A stretch of DNA of 64,000 bases, from contig DATNQM010000022.1 of the NCBI GenBank assembly GCA_036704045.1, positions 434,001-498,000 of the forward strand. The letters run 5' to 3'. The notes under the pieces were generated by a model that did not search any database, was not told the origin of the DNA, and saw only the letters and a program-made list of their open reading frames with translations. This DNA is from Ancylothrix sp036704045 (lineage in GTDB: Bacteria > Cyanobacteriota > Cyanobacteriia > Cyanobacteriales > Oscillatoriaceae). Position numbers and translations under genes: made by a program. This document shows positions 8,145-16,048 of this stretch, piece after piece; the first letter of the stretch is position 1, and each line of letters starts with the position of its first letter.

Positions 8145-9626
8145 CTACCGGCCTGCCAGTCTTCGTAATTCTTGAGTTTCAGATAATATCTTTTCGTTGT
8201 CGCTTTCTGCTGGAGTACGTTGGACATAATTAATTTTAATTTCTTCTACTAAATCAGAGGCAAGATTTTGTAATTCATTGAGAGTATTTTGCTGTTGGAA
8301 TTCGGTTCGCAAGGCTTCGCTAAAATGTTCTACAATGCGGTCTGAAAGCTTAATTGCAATAGGGTCAGGAGGGGCTGTGACAATAGTATTATAGGTATTT
8401 TGTGGAACTTCTGTAATAATTTTGGCAAGTTCAATAGCCAAGGTGTCTGTTAATTGATTTGGTAAACCTGCCAATCCGGGTAAGCGTTGGATTTGTTGAG
8501 AAACCGGCAGTTGATTCATAGCATTACCAATATTATGCCGTATTAATTCTTCTAAATCTGTGCGAATTTGGGGCAAGGCTTTACAAAGAGTAACTTGCAA
8601 AAGTCGTTTAAAAATTTCCTCTATTTCATTAGTATTGTTGATATCAATATAACGTTTAGTAGAACCTTTTAAAATTGAGCGGGCGAGTTCCCCACTTTCT
8701 ATGCCGGCCTGAATTTGATTCAAAACTTGTATAACAACAACTTCAGTTATTTCTTCAGCAATACTGCCGAGAAAAACTCTACTAATTTCATTTCTGACTG
8801 GTTCAAGGTCAGGAAATTTTGCTTTATTCAGCCGAATAACAACGGGTATAATCCGTAATTCTCGCCAAAAAGGTAGTATTAAAAATAAATCATACCAGCG
8901 CAAAAAGACAGCATCAGGAAACCATTTTAACTTAGGATTACGGCGAGATATCCACCAAGTACGAGCAATTAATTCTATAAAAAAAAGTCCAATAAACCAC
9001 CTATCAATTTTCCAGAAATTATTAATAAATTCACCATTTTCGCCAATTTGTCGATAATAGTTAGTTTTAATAATGGGTTCAATTTGATTTTCAAAAAACG
9101 TAATTTCATTGCGCCAGCCTTTTTCTGCCAGATATTCTTGGCTCCAAAAAGTTTCAAAAGATGCTTTAGACGAAGAATTTTTTGTGCCAAAAATGTGTCG
9201 TCGCATCAGATTTTTAATTTTCTCAAGGCTGCCGGTTTTATTAGCAATTTGAAAAGGATTTTCATCAATAATAGTAACGCTTTGTTGGCGTATTTCTGCG
9301 AGGGTAGAAGCAGCTTCGGGGCTTTGTAAACCGTTTTCAGCCACAACCGATTTTAATTTTTCTATAGTTTCTAAATATTGTTGAGTATCTCGATGAGGTT
9401 CAATACCTTTATAGGGGTCATAAAGTTTAAAAAAGTCTGTATTTTTGATTGGTTCAGAAATTCTGCTTAAAGTCCAAAACCCCCTCAGATAAAAGTCGCG
9501 CCAGGGAACGTAGCTAAGGTCAAAGAAAACTAGCCCTAAGTTAGCGAGGGCAACTAAAGCCATGAGGCGTTCTAACCAAAGATTATTAGAGGAGAAATGC
9601 AGGGACTTTTTTTTTCGGGTTTGCAT
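8145..9626 (-). CDS. Membrane protein with voltage-sensor-like segment, function unknown
   Basis: 493 residues. A basic N-terminus (MQTRKKKSLHF) precedes a first hydrophobic helix (about 18-38, LMALVALANLGLVFF). A long soluble, helical insertion runs to about 205. A dense membrane block at about 210-275 reads WFIGLFFIELIARTWW, RWYDLFLILPF and RELRIIPVVIRLNK in order: an acidic residue in the first helix, Asp in the second and spaced Arg in the third, which is the S2-S3-S4 pattern of voltage-sensor domains. The remaining 220 residues are soluble and helix-rich (many Glu/Gln/Leu). There is no pore helix or selectivity filter. I do not recognise a named family. ATG start; alone on its strand between the rimP leader and the DUF948 set. 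Confidence 0.8.
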   Translation of the reverse strand: MQTRKKKSLHFSSNNLWLERLMALVALANLGLVFFDLSYVPWRDFYLRGFWTLSRISEPIKNTDFFKLYDPYKGIEPHRDTQQYLETIEKLKSVVAENGLQSPEAASTLAEIRQQSVTIIDENPFQIANKTGSLEKIKNLMRRHIFGTKNSSSKASFETFWSQEYLAEKGWRNEITFFENQIEPIIKTNYYRQIGENGEFINNFWKIDRWFIGLFFIELIARTWWISRRNPKLKWFPDAVFLRWYDLFLILPFWRELRIIPVVIRLNKAKFPDLEPVRNEISRVFLGSIAEEITEVVVIQVLNQIQAGIESGELARSILKGSTKRYIDINNTNEIEEIFKRLLQVTLCKALPQIRTDLEELIRHNIGNAMNQLPVSQQIQRLPGLAGLPNQLTDTLAIELAKIITEVPQNTYNTIVTAPPDPIAIKLSDRIVEHFSEALRTEFQQQNTLNELQNLASDLVEEIKINYVQRTPAESDNEKILSETQELRRLAGR

Positions 9627-9724
9627 GGTGGTAGGAAAAATGGTTTTTAGGTTTTTTAAGATAAATTTATTGAATAAGGAGGAGATAAAAATAGACGAGT
9701 TTTTATGTGAAGAAAAGATGAATT

Positions 9725-10285
9725 TTAATCATAAGAGTCATCGTCGGTAGAGTCGAGGTCATCGTCAAAATTGGGTGGTTTGGCAGCCGGTGGTAGGTAG
9801 TTATCGCTGCTGTAGGATGAGCTTGGATAGGGTAAACGGTCTCTGTCTCTGAGGTCGAGGGGGGGTTTTTGGGAAGAGTTGAGACGACTGGTTGAACGAC
9901 GACTAGTATCGGGGTTGTTGGAGGGTCGAGTGAAGGTTTTCCAGGCGGTATTAAGGCCGGTGAAAATGCTTTTAGTTGTAATTTGTACTTTTTTGACTTG
10001 TTGTTTGGCGGTACCAAGACTTTGATCAACTTGTTTTACGACTTGGGAGGCGCTTTCTACACCTTCAGTGACATCATCGGTGAGTTCGGTTATTTCCAGG
10101 CCGGTGAGGCGGATGGCTTCTAGGGTAGGGGGGAGTTCACGGGAGAGAGTATCGGCTAATTTTTCTAAGCTACGGGCGGCTCTAGCTATTTCTTGCAAGG
10201 CGGGGATGGCTGCTATTAAGACAGCAGTTAAGCTTGCTGCAACCAGCAGTAGAGAGAGTCCTAGCCAAAAAAGAGGGTCTATCAC
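9725..10285 (-). CDS. DUF948 domain-containing protein
   Basis: 186 residues. An N-terminal membrane helix (about 4-27, LFWLGLSLLLVAASLTAVLIAAI) is followed by a long coiled-coil-like region (LEKLADTLSRELPPTLEAI, then VVKQVDQSLGTAKQQVKKVQ), the DUF948 arrangement, and a disordered Ser/Pro/Asp tail ending DDDLDSTDDDSYD. DUF948 proteins are membrane-anchored and often sit beside YtxH proteins; their role is thought to be in envelope or general stress but is not defined. The start codon is GTG at 10283-10285; no better ATG exists in frame. Last gene of a leftward set with 10352-10741 and 10798-11139. Confidence 0.85.
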   Translation of the reverse strand: MIDPLFWLGLSLLLVAASLTAVLIAAIPALQEIARAARSLEKLADTLSRELPPTLEAIRLTGLEITELTDDVTEGVESASQVVKQVDQSLGTAKQQVKKVQITTKSIFTGLNTAWKTFTRPSNNPDTSRRSTSRLNSSQKPPLDLRDRDRLPYPSSSYSSDNYLPPAAKPPNFDDDLDSTDDDSYD

Positions 10286-10351
10286 AGCATTGTTTTGGTA
10301 AAAGGGAATTTTTTTTAGGGAGAGTGTGGTGTTGGGGGTGTGAGAAGGTTT

Positions 10352-10741
10352 TTATAGGTCGTTGGTGTCGGCTATGGAGTTTTTGAGGAGGTGGGGTGGT
10401 GTTTTGATGTCAGAGTTGGGTGGGGAGACTGAGGATACAGGGGTTTGAAATTTGTTTTCGCGTTCTAGGTTGGAAGCTTCGATGCCGGCGGCGACTGCTT
10501 CTTTGAGCCGGTTTAGGGTTTGTTCCCAGCGATTTTTGGCGGTTTCGGAGAGCCGGTCTGCTTGGAGTTGAACGCTGGTACTGAGGTCTTCTGCGAGCTC
10601 TGGGATAGCGTCGGCGGATTTTTTGAGGAGTTTGCGGGTTTCGCGGCCAGAACGGGGCGCAAACAGTAGACCTGCGACTGTTCCGAGGGCGGTTCCCAAG
10701 ACGACGCCGCCGATAAAGGTTCCTGTACGGTTTTTTGACAT
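10352..10741 (-). CDS. YtxH domain-containing protein
   Basis: 129 residues. The N-terminus TGTFIGGVVLGTALGTVAGL, then LFAPRSGRETRKLL, is the classic YtxH signature: a Gly/Ala-rich membrane helix followed by APxSGxExR. After it comes an amphipathic helix (LAEDLSTSVQLQADRLSETA) and a polar tail. YtxH proteins are general-stress-associated membrane proteins in Bacillus; the biochemical role is unknown. ATG start at 10739-10741. It lies 66 bp upstream of the DUF948 gene and 56 bp downstream of the 113-aa membrane protein, consistent with one transcript. Confidence 0.88.
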   Translation of the reverse strand: MSKNRTGTFIGGVVLGTALGTVAGLLFAPRSGRETRKLLKKSADAIPELAEDLSTSVQLQADRLSETAKNRWEQTLNRLKEAVAAGIEASNLERENKFQTPVSSVSPPNSDIKTPPHLLKNSIADTNDL

Positions 10742-10797
10742 TTTTTGTTTGTTTATTGCTAAACCTATTGTAAGCGGGGTTGTAGAAGCTGTTTTAA

Positions 10798-11139
10798 TTA
10801 GGTTTTTGGTTTTTGGGTGTTTTGTTTTTTTAAGTTTTTTTTGGTTTTGTTGGTTCGTCGCCAGAGGCTTTGAGTGAGGTTAAAAAGGCTGAGAATTTTT
10901 TGGAGTTGTTGCTGTTGGTGTTGAAGTTGCTGGTATTTTTTTCGCAGTTGACGGGTGCCGGTTTGTCCTTTGATGATGTTTGTTGGGGCTGGGTGTAGGA
11001 CGTTGTAGGTGCTGCGTTCAGCGGCTATGAGGGTGTCGGCTGCTTTGGCTAAGACTTGCTGTAGTTTTGTTAGTTGCCAAGTTATGTATAGGCATAAAAT
11101 TGCTATGAGGGTGTTAAGGATTAATACGGTGGTGAGCAT
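10798..11139 (-). CDS. Small membrane protein with coiled coil, unknown
   Basis: 113 residues. An N-terminal hydrophobic helix (about 2-22, LTTVLILNTLIAILCLYITW) is followed by a helical stretch, a very Gln-rich segment (YQQLQHQQQQLQKIL, about 79-93) and a strongly basic tail (RRTNKTKKNLKKQNTQKPKT). Topology is like the YtxH and DUF948 proteins encoded downstream: one anchor plus a long cytoplasmic helix. I do not recognise a named family. ATG start at 11137-11139. The + strand here is nearly free of A and C at 10801-10860, so codon choice is strongly skewed. First gene of the three-gene set. Confidence 0.7.
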   Translation of the reverse strand: MLTTVLILNTLIAILCLYITWQLTKLQQVLAKAADTLIAAERSTYNVLHPAPTNIIKGQTGTRQLRKKYQQLQHQQQQLQKILSLFNLTQSLWRRTNKTKKNLKKQNTQKPKT

Positions 11140-11282
11140 GGTGTGGGCTGTTGATCGGCTAGGGACTTTGGGTTGATTGTAGCGATGTAGGGTTGTGGGT
11201 GGCTATCTGTGAGAAGGATGATTGTTGGATGTTTTTGTATGTTTAGGGTTTGGTTAATTTTTGGGGATTTTTTTAGTTAAGC

Positions 11283-11318
11283 AAAAAGCCCCAAACCTTA
11301 GATAGGGTTTGGGGCTTT
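11283..11318 (-). terminator. Terminator of tRNA-Phe
   Basis: A 13-bp perfect stem, AAAGCCCCAAACC (11285-11297) with GGTTTGGGGCTTT (11306-11318), followed on the - strand by a U-run. It lies 12 bp downstream of the tRNA-Phe 3' end. Confidence 0.9.
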
Positions 11319-11330
11319 GTTGTTATTGGA

Positions 11331-11403
<73 letters not shown>

Positions 11404-11490
11404 TTGGCTCTGTTCCTTGAGCCTTAACTAATTTAACAAGGTGCTTTAGATTTGTCAAGGGGTTTGTGAAAATTTTTTTTTGGGGCTGGA

Positions 11491-11925
11491 TCAGATGGGG
11501 CGGAGGCGGTTGAGTCTTAGTTTGAAGCTACCGATGCCGGTTTCGCCAAAGGCGCGGACTCTTATTATGTAGGTGCCGGTTTTGGAAATGCGGGAAAACA
11601 GGAGGGAGTTGGTGCTTCCATCGGGCCCATCGTCGTTTTCGGCGACGGTGGCGCCGTCTTCGGCGAGGAGGGATACTATGGCGTCGAAGTTTTCGGAGGT
11701 TAGGTCGATGGTGATTTGGTCGCCTTCTGTTAGGTTGATGATGTAGTCTCTGGCAAAGCCTCCTGTGCCGGTGGGGATGTCTTTTTCTGTGAGGGTGTCG
11801 GTGAGTTCGTTGTTGGGGGGTAGGTTGATGGGGTTGTAGAGTTTGGTTTGGGCTTGGGCTGTTTTGATGTTAAGACCGGTGGTGAGGATGAGGCCGCAGG
11901 TTAGGCTTACTAGTGTTTGTTTCAT
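11491..11925 (-). CDS. Secreted PPC-domain (prepeptidase C-terminal) protein
   Basis: 144 residues. A signal peptide (MKQTLVSLTCGLILTTGL..., likely cut after AQA near residue 25) precedes a single bacterial pre-peptidase C-terminal domain. Its signatures are YIINLTEGDQITIDLTS, FDAIVSLLAEDGATVAENDD and the closing SKTGTYIIRVRAFGETGIGSFKLRL. Such domains are beta-sandwiches, usually appended to secreted peptidases; here the domain stands alone, so it is probably a periplasmic or secreted binding protein rather than an enzyme. ATG at 11923-11925. It lies 87 bp upstream of tRNA-Phe on the same strand, and diverges from the glycosyltransferase gene at 12028. Confidence 0.85.
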   Translation of the reverse strand: MKQTLVSLTCGLILTTGLNIKTAQAQTKLYNPINLPPNNELTDTLTEKDIPTGTGGFARDYIINLTEGDQITIDLTSENFDAIVSLLAEDGATVAENDDGPDGSTNSLLFSRISKTGTYIIRVRAFGETGIGSFKLRLNRLRPI

Positions 11926-12027
11926 TCAGGAACGGTTGTAGTTGAAGTCGGCTTGTGTGTTGGAGTTTGGGGGTATGATGGCGCTTGGTTGTTGTTTTTT
12001 TGATTATAGGTTAGGCGGACGGTTTAG

Positions 12028-14679
12028 ATGTTGAGGTTTGCTGTTTTGGGCCGGTTGCTTAAGGGTGGAATGTTTGGGGATTTTTTGATTTTGGCTATGG
12101 TTTGGCTGGTGTGTGGGTTCCATGACCGGCTATGGTTTGCTTTAGACCGGTCGGTTCCTGCTTGGGATCAGGCTGAAAATTTGACGGGGGCTTTGAATTA
12201 TTGGAATGCTTTTTTGCATCCTTTATGGTTTTCTGCTGGCTGGTGGCGAGATTTTTGGATGCTTTCGTCTAAAATGCCTCCTTTGACTTATATTTTAACT
12301 GCTATTTTTCATATTTTTTTTGGTACTGGGCCTCAGCAAGCTACTTTGGTTTATTTGTTTTTTAATGGAGTTTTATTATTTTCTGTTTACGGTTTGGGTC
12401 GGGTTTTGTTTAACCGGCAAGTTGGTTTATGGGCGGCAGTTTTATGTGTTTTGTTTCCGGGTTTGGTTCGCCTGCGTCTTGAGTTTTTGTTGGATTTTCC
12501 TTTGACTTCTATGGTGGCGTTAACTTTTTTTTGTTTGACGCTTTGGCGGGAATCATTTGGGGATATGTTGGATAAGAGTTTGAATGCAAATACGGGGGAA
12601 AGGCTGGTACAGGGTGGTTTGATTAAGAAAGTTTTTAAAAACTATAAATCTATTTTAAAAATCCACCAATCCTGGATTTTTGCTTCGTTTTTTGGGGTGT
12701 GTTTTGGGTTGGCTTTGTTGGTTAAGCAAACATCTTTATTTTTTATTTTAGTTCCTTTGTTGTGGCTTGGTTTTGGGGTGATTTGGCACCAGCAATGGAG
12801 TCTGTTTTTACAATTATTATGGTCTTTGTTTTTGACTGTTTTAGTTTGTGGCCCTTGGTATAGAACAAATTGGTTATTAATTTTAACTTCGGGAAAACGG
12901 GCTACAGTTGATTCTGCTTTTGCTGAGGGTGATCCGGCTTTAAATAGTTTGGGGGCTTGGATTTTTTATGGTCAAGATTTGCCTAATTTACTTTCTTGGC
13001 CTTTGTTGTTGGTGCCGTTGGTTGGGTTTTTCTTCTTTATTATTAAGTTTTTCAACCAAGAACATAATTCAAGCAATTATTCAAAGAAAAATAACAAACC
13101 TCAAAAAACAAAAAAATCTCTTATTTGGTTGTTAGTTTTTTTGGTTGGTTCTTATTTTCTTTGTTCTTTAAATGTGAATAAAGATTCTCGTTACGTTTTG
13201 CCTTATTTACCTGTATTGGCTTTGTTTTTAGCGTATGGGTTGATGCTTTATCCGCGTCGGTGGGGCAGGCAAATTCGCTGGGCTACGTTGGGTTTGGCTG
13301 TGATTTTAATGTTGTTAAATTTGTGGCCGGTGGGTGGTTTTGGGAGTAGAAGTTTTGTTAAATTTTTAAGTCCTCGTGGGGAACATTTGGCTTATTTGGG
13401 TGCAAAATGGCCTCATCAAGAAGTAATTTCAGAAATTATTAATTCTTCCCCTTTTTTGGAAGCAAATTTAGGGGTTTTGCCTTCTACTCCTGAAATTAAT
13501 CAGCATAATTTTAATTATTTTGGGGCTTTACAAAGTTTCCAAGTTTATGCGCGTCAGGTGGGGGTTAGGGTTAAGGATGTGGCACAAGATGCGGGTTCTA
13601 TGTCTTGGTTTGTTACGAAGACTGGTGATCAGGGTTCGGTGCCAAAGGAGGCGCAAGAAGCTATTGTTAATTTGGTGGAAAATGGGGGGGATTTTGTTTT
13701 ACACAAAAGTTGGCGTTTACCTGATAGAAGTGTGTTGAAGTTATACCGGCGTGTAGTGAATTTTGTTGATGTTGAGATTGTTGAAAATCAGGATATTTCT
13801 GATGGTATAACTTTGTCAAAAGTTCGGGCTCCTGATGTTGTTTTGCCTGGGTTGCCGGTGTCAGTTAGTTATGAGTGGTTGGGGAGTTGGGATGAGTTAC
13901 AAAAAGGCATTGTTTTGCTAAGTTGGAAACAGGTTAATTCAGGTTATAAGGATAGTTTTTCTTTTTTACATGATCATGCAATTGGGTTAGGAATGTTACA
14001 TAAGGATGTTAAAGTTTCCAAGGATAATAGATTTTTGGTTAGAGAAAATTTAGCAATGTTACCTCCACCAAATACAAGCGGTATTTATGTTTTGGAAGGA
14101 AGATATTTAAATCACCAAAGTGGAAAAACTTATGCAATTAAAATGCCTAATGTGCGCTTGAGGGTGGATGCGAGGGCGGCGAAAGTGGGGGCACCAGAGT
14201 TGGATTTGGTCACGCAGATGCGGGTTTTGGCGGTGTCTTTGCGGTTGGGGCCGGCTGGATTGGGGCCGGTGTTTGAGGAGGTGGCGCGGATTAATCAGTA
14301 TGATCCGGTGCAAGATTATACAATTGCTGGAGATTTGGCGTTGAGTTATAGGCTAAAAAATGAACAAAAAAAGCGTTCTTGGGCTTATGCGGTGGGTTTT
14401 TCGCGCATTTTGCGGCGGGATGTGAGGGGGGCCATTAGAGCCCTTGAGGAGGTGGTACGGTTGGATTCACAAAATGTTTATGCTTATGGCTATCTAGCCT
14501 TTGTATATCTTTATGATTGGGATGGAAGAGGGGCGGAGAGGGTTTTGAAACCGGCTTTTGATATTGATCCTAATGTGGTTGAAATTAAGGCTTTGCGTGG
14601 GGTTGCGCGTTTGATGCAGGCTAATTTTGTGGGGGCGTGGGGGGATTTACAGGTTTTGCGGGGCTTGGGGGCTGGTTAG
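12028..14679 (+). CDS. GT39/ArnT-type membrane glycosyltransferase with C-terminal TPRs
   Basis: 883 residues. The N-terminal half (about 15-470) carries roughly ten hydrophobic segments. The first periplasmic loop has AWDQAE (D47), matching the catalytic acidic motif of GT-C enzymes, and SSKMPPLTYIL near residue 90 matches the KxPPLxY motif of the GT39/ArnT group. Such enzymes move a sugar from a polyprenyl-phosphate donor to an acceptor outside the membrane; the substrate cannot be read here. About 480-740 is a soluble beta-rich domain. The last 100 residues contain TPR-like helices (AIRALEEVVRLDSQNVYAYGYLAF). ATG at 12028; a second Met at residue 15 is possible. The + strand is strongly G/T-rich throughout. 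Confidence 0.85.
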   Translation: MLRFAVLGRLLKGGMFGDFLILAMVWLVCGFHDRLWFALDRSVPAWDQAENLTGALNYWNAFLHPLWFSAGWWRDFWMLSSKMPPLTYILTAIFHIFFGTGPQQATLVYLFFNGVLLFSVYGLGRVLFNRQVGLWAAVLCVLFPGLVRLRLEFLLDFPLTSMVALTFFCLTLWRESFGDMLDKSLNANTGERLVQGGLIKKVFKNYKSILKIHQSWIFASFFGVCFGLALLVKQTSLFFILVPLLWLGFGVIWHQQWSLFLQLLWSLFLTVLVCGPWYRTNWLLILTSGKRATVDSAFAEGDPALNSLGAWIFYGQDLPNLLSWPLLLVPLVGFFFFIIKFFNQEHNSSNYSKKNNKPQKTKKSLIWLLVFLVGSYFLCSLNVNKDSRYVLPYLPVLALFLAYGLMLYPRRWGRQIRWATLGLAVILMLLNLWPVGGFGSRSFVKFLSPRGEHLAYLGAKWPHQEVISEIINSSPFLEANLGVLPSTPEINQHNFNYFGALQSFQVYARQVGVRVKDVAQDAGSMSWFVTKTGDQGSVPKEAQEAIVNLVENGGDFVLHKSWRLPDRSVLKLYRRVVNFVDVEIVENQDISDGITLSKVRAPDVVLPGLPVSVSYEWLGSWDELQKGIVLLSWKQVNSGYKDSFSFLHDHAIGLGMLHKDVKVSKDNRFLVRENLAMLPPPNTSGIYVLEGRYLNHQSGKTYAIKMPNVRLRVDARAAKVGAPELDLVTQMRVLAVSLRLGPAGLGPVFEEVARINQYDPVQDYTIAGDLALSYRLKNEQKKRSWAYAVGFSRILRRDVRGAIRALEEVVRLDSQNVYAYGYLAFVYLYDWDGRGAERVLKPAFDIDPNVVEIKALRGVARLMQANFVGAWGDLQVLRGLGAG

Positions 14680-14851
14680 TAGATGGCTGTGAAGTTTATT
14701 TTTAGGGTTTTCTGTTGATTTGAAATTAACTACTAAATGATTGATTTTAGTGTAGAATTTTGCCTGTAAATTATGAGAAATTAAATAGTATTTCTTTTTC
14801 ATAAAACCCTTTTGATTGAATGGAAATAGTCGTCTAACTAACATTTATTTG

Positions 14852-15907
14852 CTACAAATACTCATCAGAAATTACTCCTTTATTTCTAAACATTTCTGAC
14901 GTGTTTTTAATAAAACTAGCCAAAGGAACAGCAATTAATAGACCTAAAACACCGCCAAGTTTTGCCCCTAATAACAAAGAAATAATAATCCAGACAGGAT
15001 TAAGGCCGGTGAAACCTCCTAAAACACGGGGCGCAATAAAATTAGCATTAATTTGGTCAATCAAAATTGCCACCAATAAAACTTTTATTCCTAACCAAAA
15101 ATTTTGTAAAGCCAGCAGCAAACTTACTAATGCAATTCCAATACCCGTAAGAAGAGGAAATAAAGCCATTAAACCTAAGCCAAATCCAAATAACAAAGCC
15201 AAAGGAACTTGTAAAGCTAAAAAAGCTAAAGTCATTGCTACACCACTAATAGCAGCAAGAGAAATTTGACCAATAAAATAGTTATGAAAATTTTGTCGTA
15301 AAGACCGGCGGACAACCGGCCCAATATCTGAAGGGAACCATTGAAAAATACCATCCCAAACTCGCTGTCCATGTAACAACAAATAAAAGGTTAAAACCCC
15401 TGCCAAAAATACATTAAAAATACTACCAATCGTATCAATAGCAAAACCAAGCATTTTACCAGTTATGGTTTGCAACTGTTCGGAAAGTCGGTTTGTTAAT
15501 TGCAGCGCCAACTCCCGTAAATCAATAGGAAGATTGCGTGTACCTACCCAGCGATTTAACCCTTGAAGTTGCACACTTCCAGAATCTATCCAAAAAGGAA
15601 GACGTTTTGCAAACTCATTAAGTTGTTGCCAAATAATCGGAACTAAAGTAATAGCTAAAGCCAGCAAAATTAATAAGGTAATCAAAAAAACTAAAGTTAC
15701 CGCATTTTGACGAATAACACCTTTTTGCTGAAGAAATTTTACAGGATAGTTAAGAACAAAAGAAAGCAAAATTGAAGCTAGAAAAATACTTAAAAGAGGC
15801 TGTAAATAATTAAAAACTAACAGCAAAAGCCAGCCGTAGAGAACAGCTAAAGGAAAAGCCAAAATCCATAATAACCACTTAGGTAACTTATTTACAGGTC
15901 GCATCAT
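14852..15907 (-). CDS. AI-2E family transporter (PerM/DUF20)
   Basis: 351 residues with seven to eight membrane helices in the order typical of the AI-2E transporter/PerM family: two to three helices at the N-terminus (LWILAFPLAVLYGWLLLLVF, LLSIFLASILLSFVL), a soluble amphipathic region (RLPFWIDSGSVQLQGLNRWV), then a dense membrane block with LALLFGFGLGLMALFPLLTG and the conserved IAPRVLGGFTGLNPVWII near the C-terminus. Family members export small molecules or act in Na+/H+ exchange; the substrate here is unknown. ATG doublet at the start (MMRP). It converges with the glycosyltransferase gene across 172 bp of AT-rich DNA. Confidence 0.9.
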   Translation of the reverse strand: MMRPVNKLPKWLLWILAFPLAVLYGWLLLLVFNYLQPLLSIFLASILLSFVLNYPVKFLQQKGVIRQNAVTLVFLITLLILLALAITLVPIIWQQLNEFAKRLPFWIDSGSVQLQGLNRWVGTRNLPIDLRELALQLTNRLSEQLQTITGKMLGFAIDTIGSIFNVFLAGVLTFYLLLHGQRVWDGIFQWFPSDIGPVVRRSLRQNFHNYFIGQISLAAISGVAMTLAFLALQVPLALLFGFGLGLMALFPLLTGIGIALVSLLLALQNFWLGIKVLLVAILIDQINANFIAPRVLGGFTGLNPVWIIISLLLGAKLGGVLGLLIAVPLASFIKNTSEMFRNKGVISDEYL

Positions 15908-16048
15908 AAACCTTTTACGATTAATTGGAAAGAGTGAAATAAGCTATGCCTTAGCAGCACAACAGTTCTTTCCTCTCTCCCATTCATCTATTTATCTATG
16001 TTAATTTGTGATGGTTTGAAATTAAATTCTTACCCCACTAAACAAGCT

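Noticed and set aside
14647..14844. 65-codon leftward frame in the convergent spacer
   Set aside because: It overlaps the 3' end of the glycosyltransferase gene and has random-looking composition.
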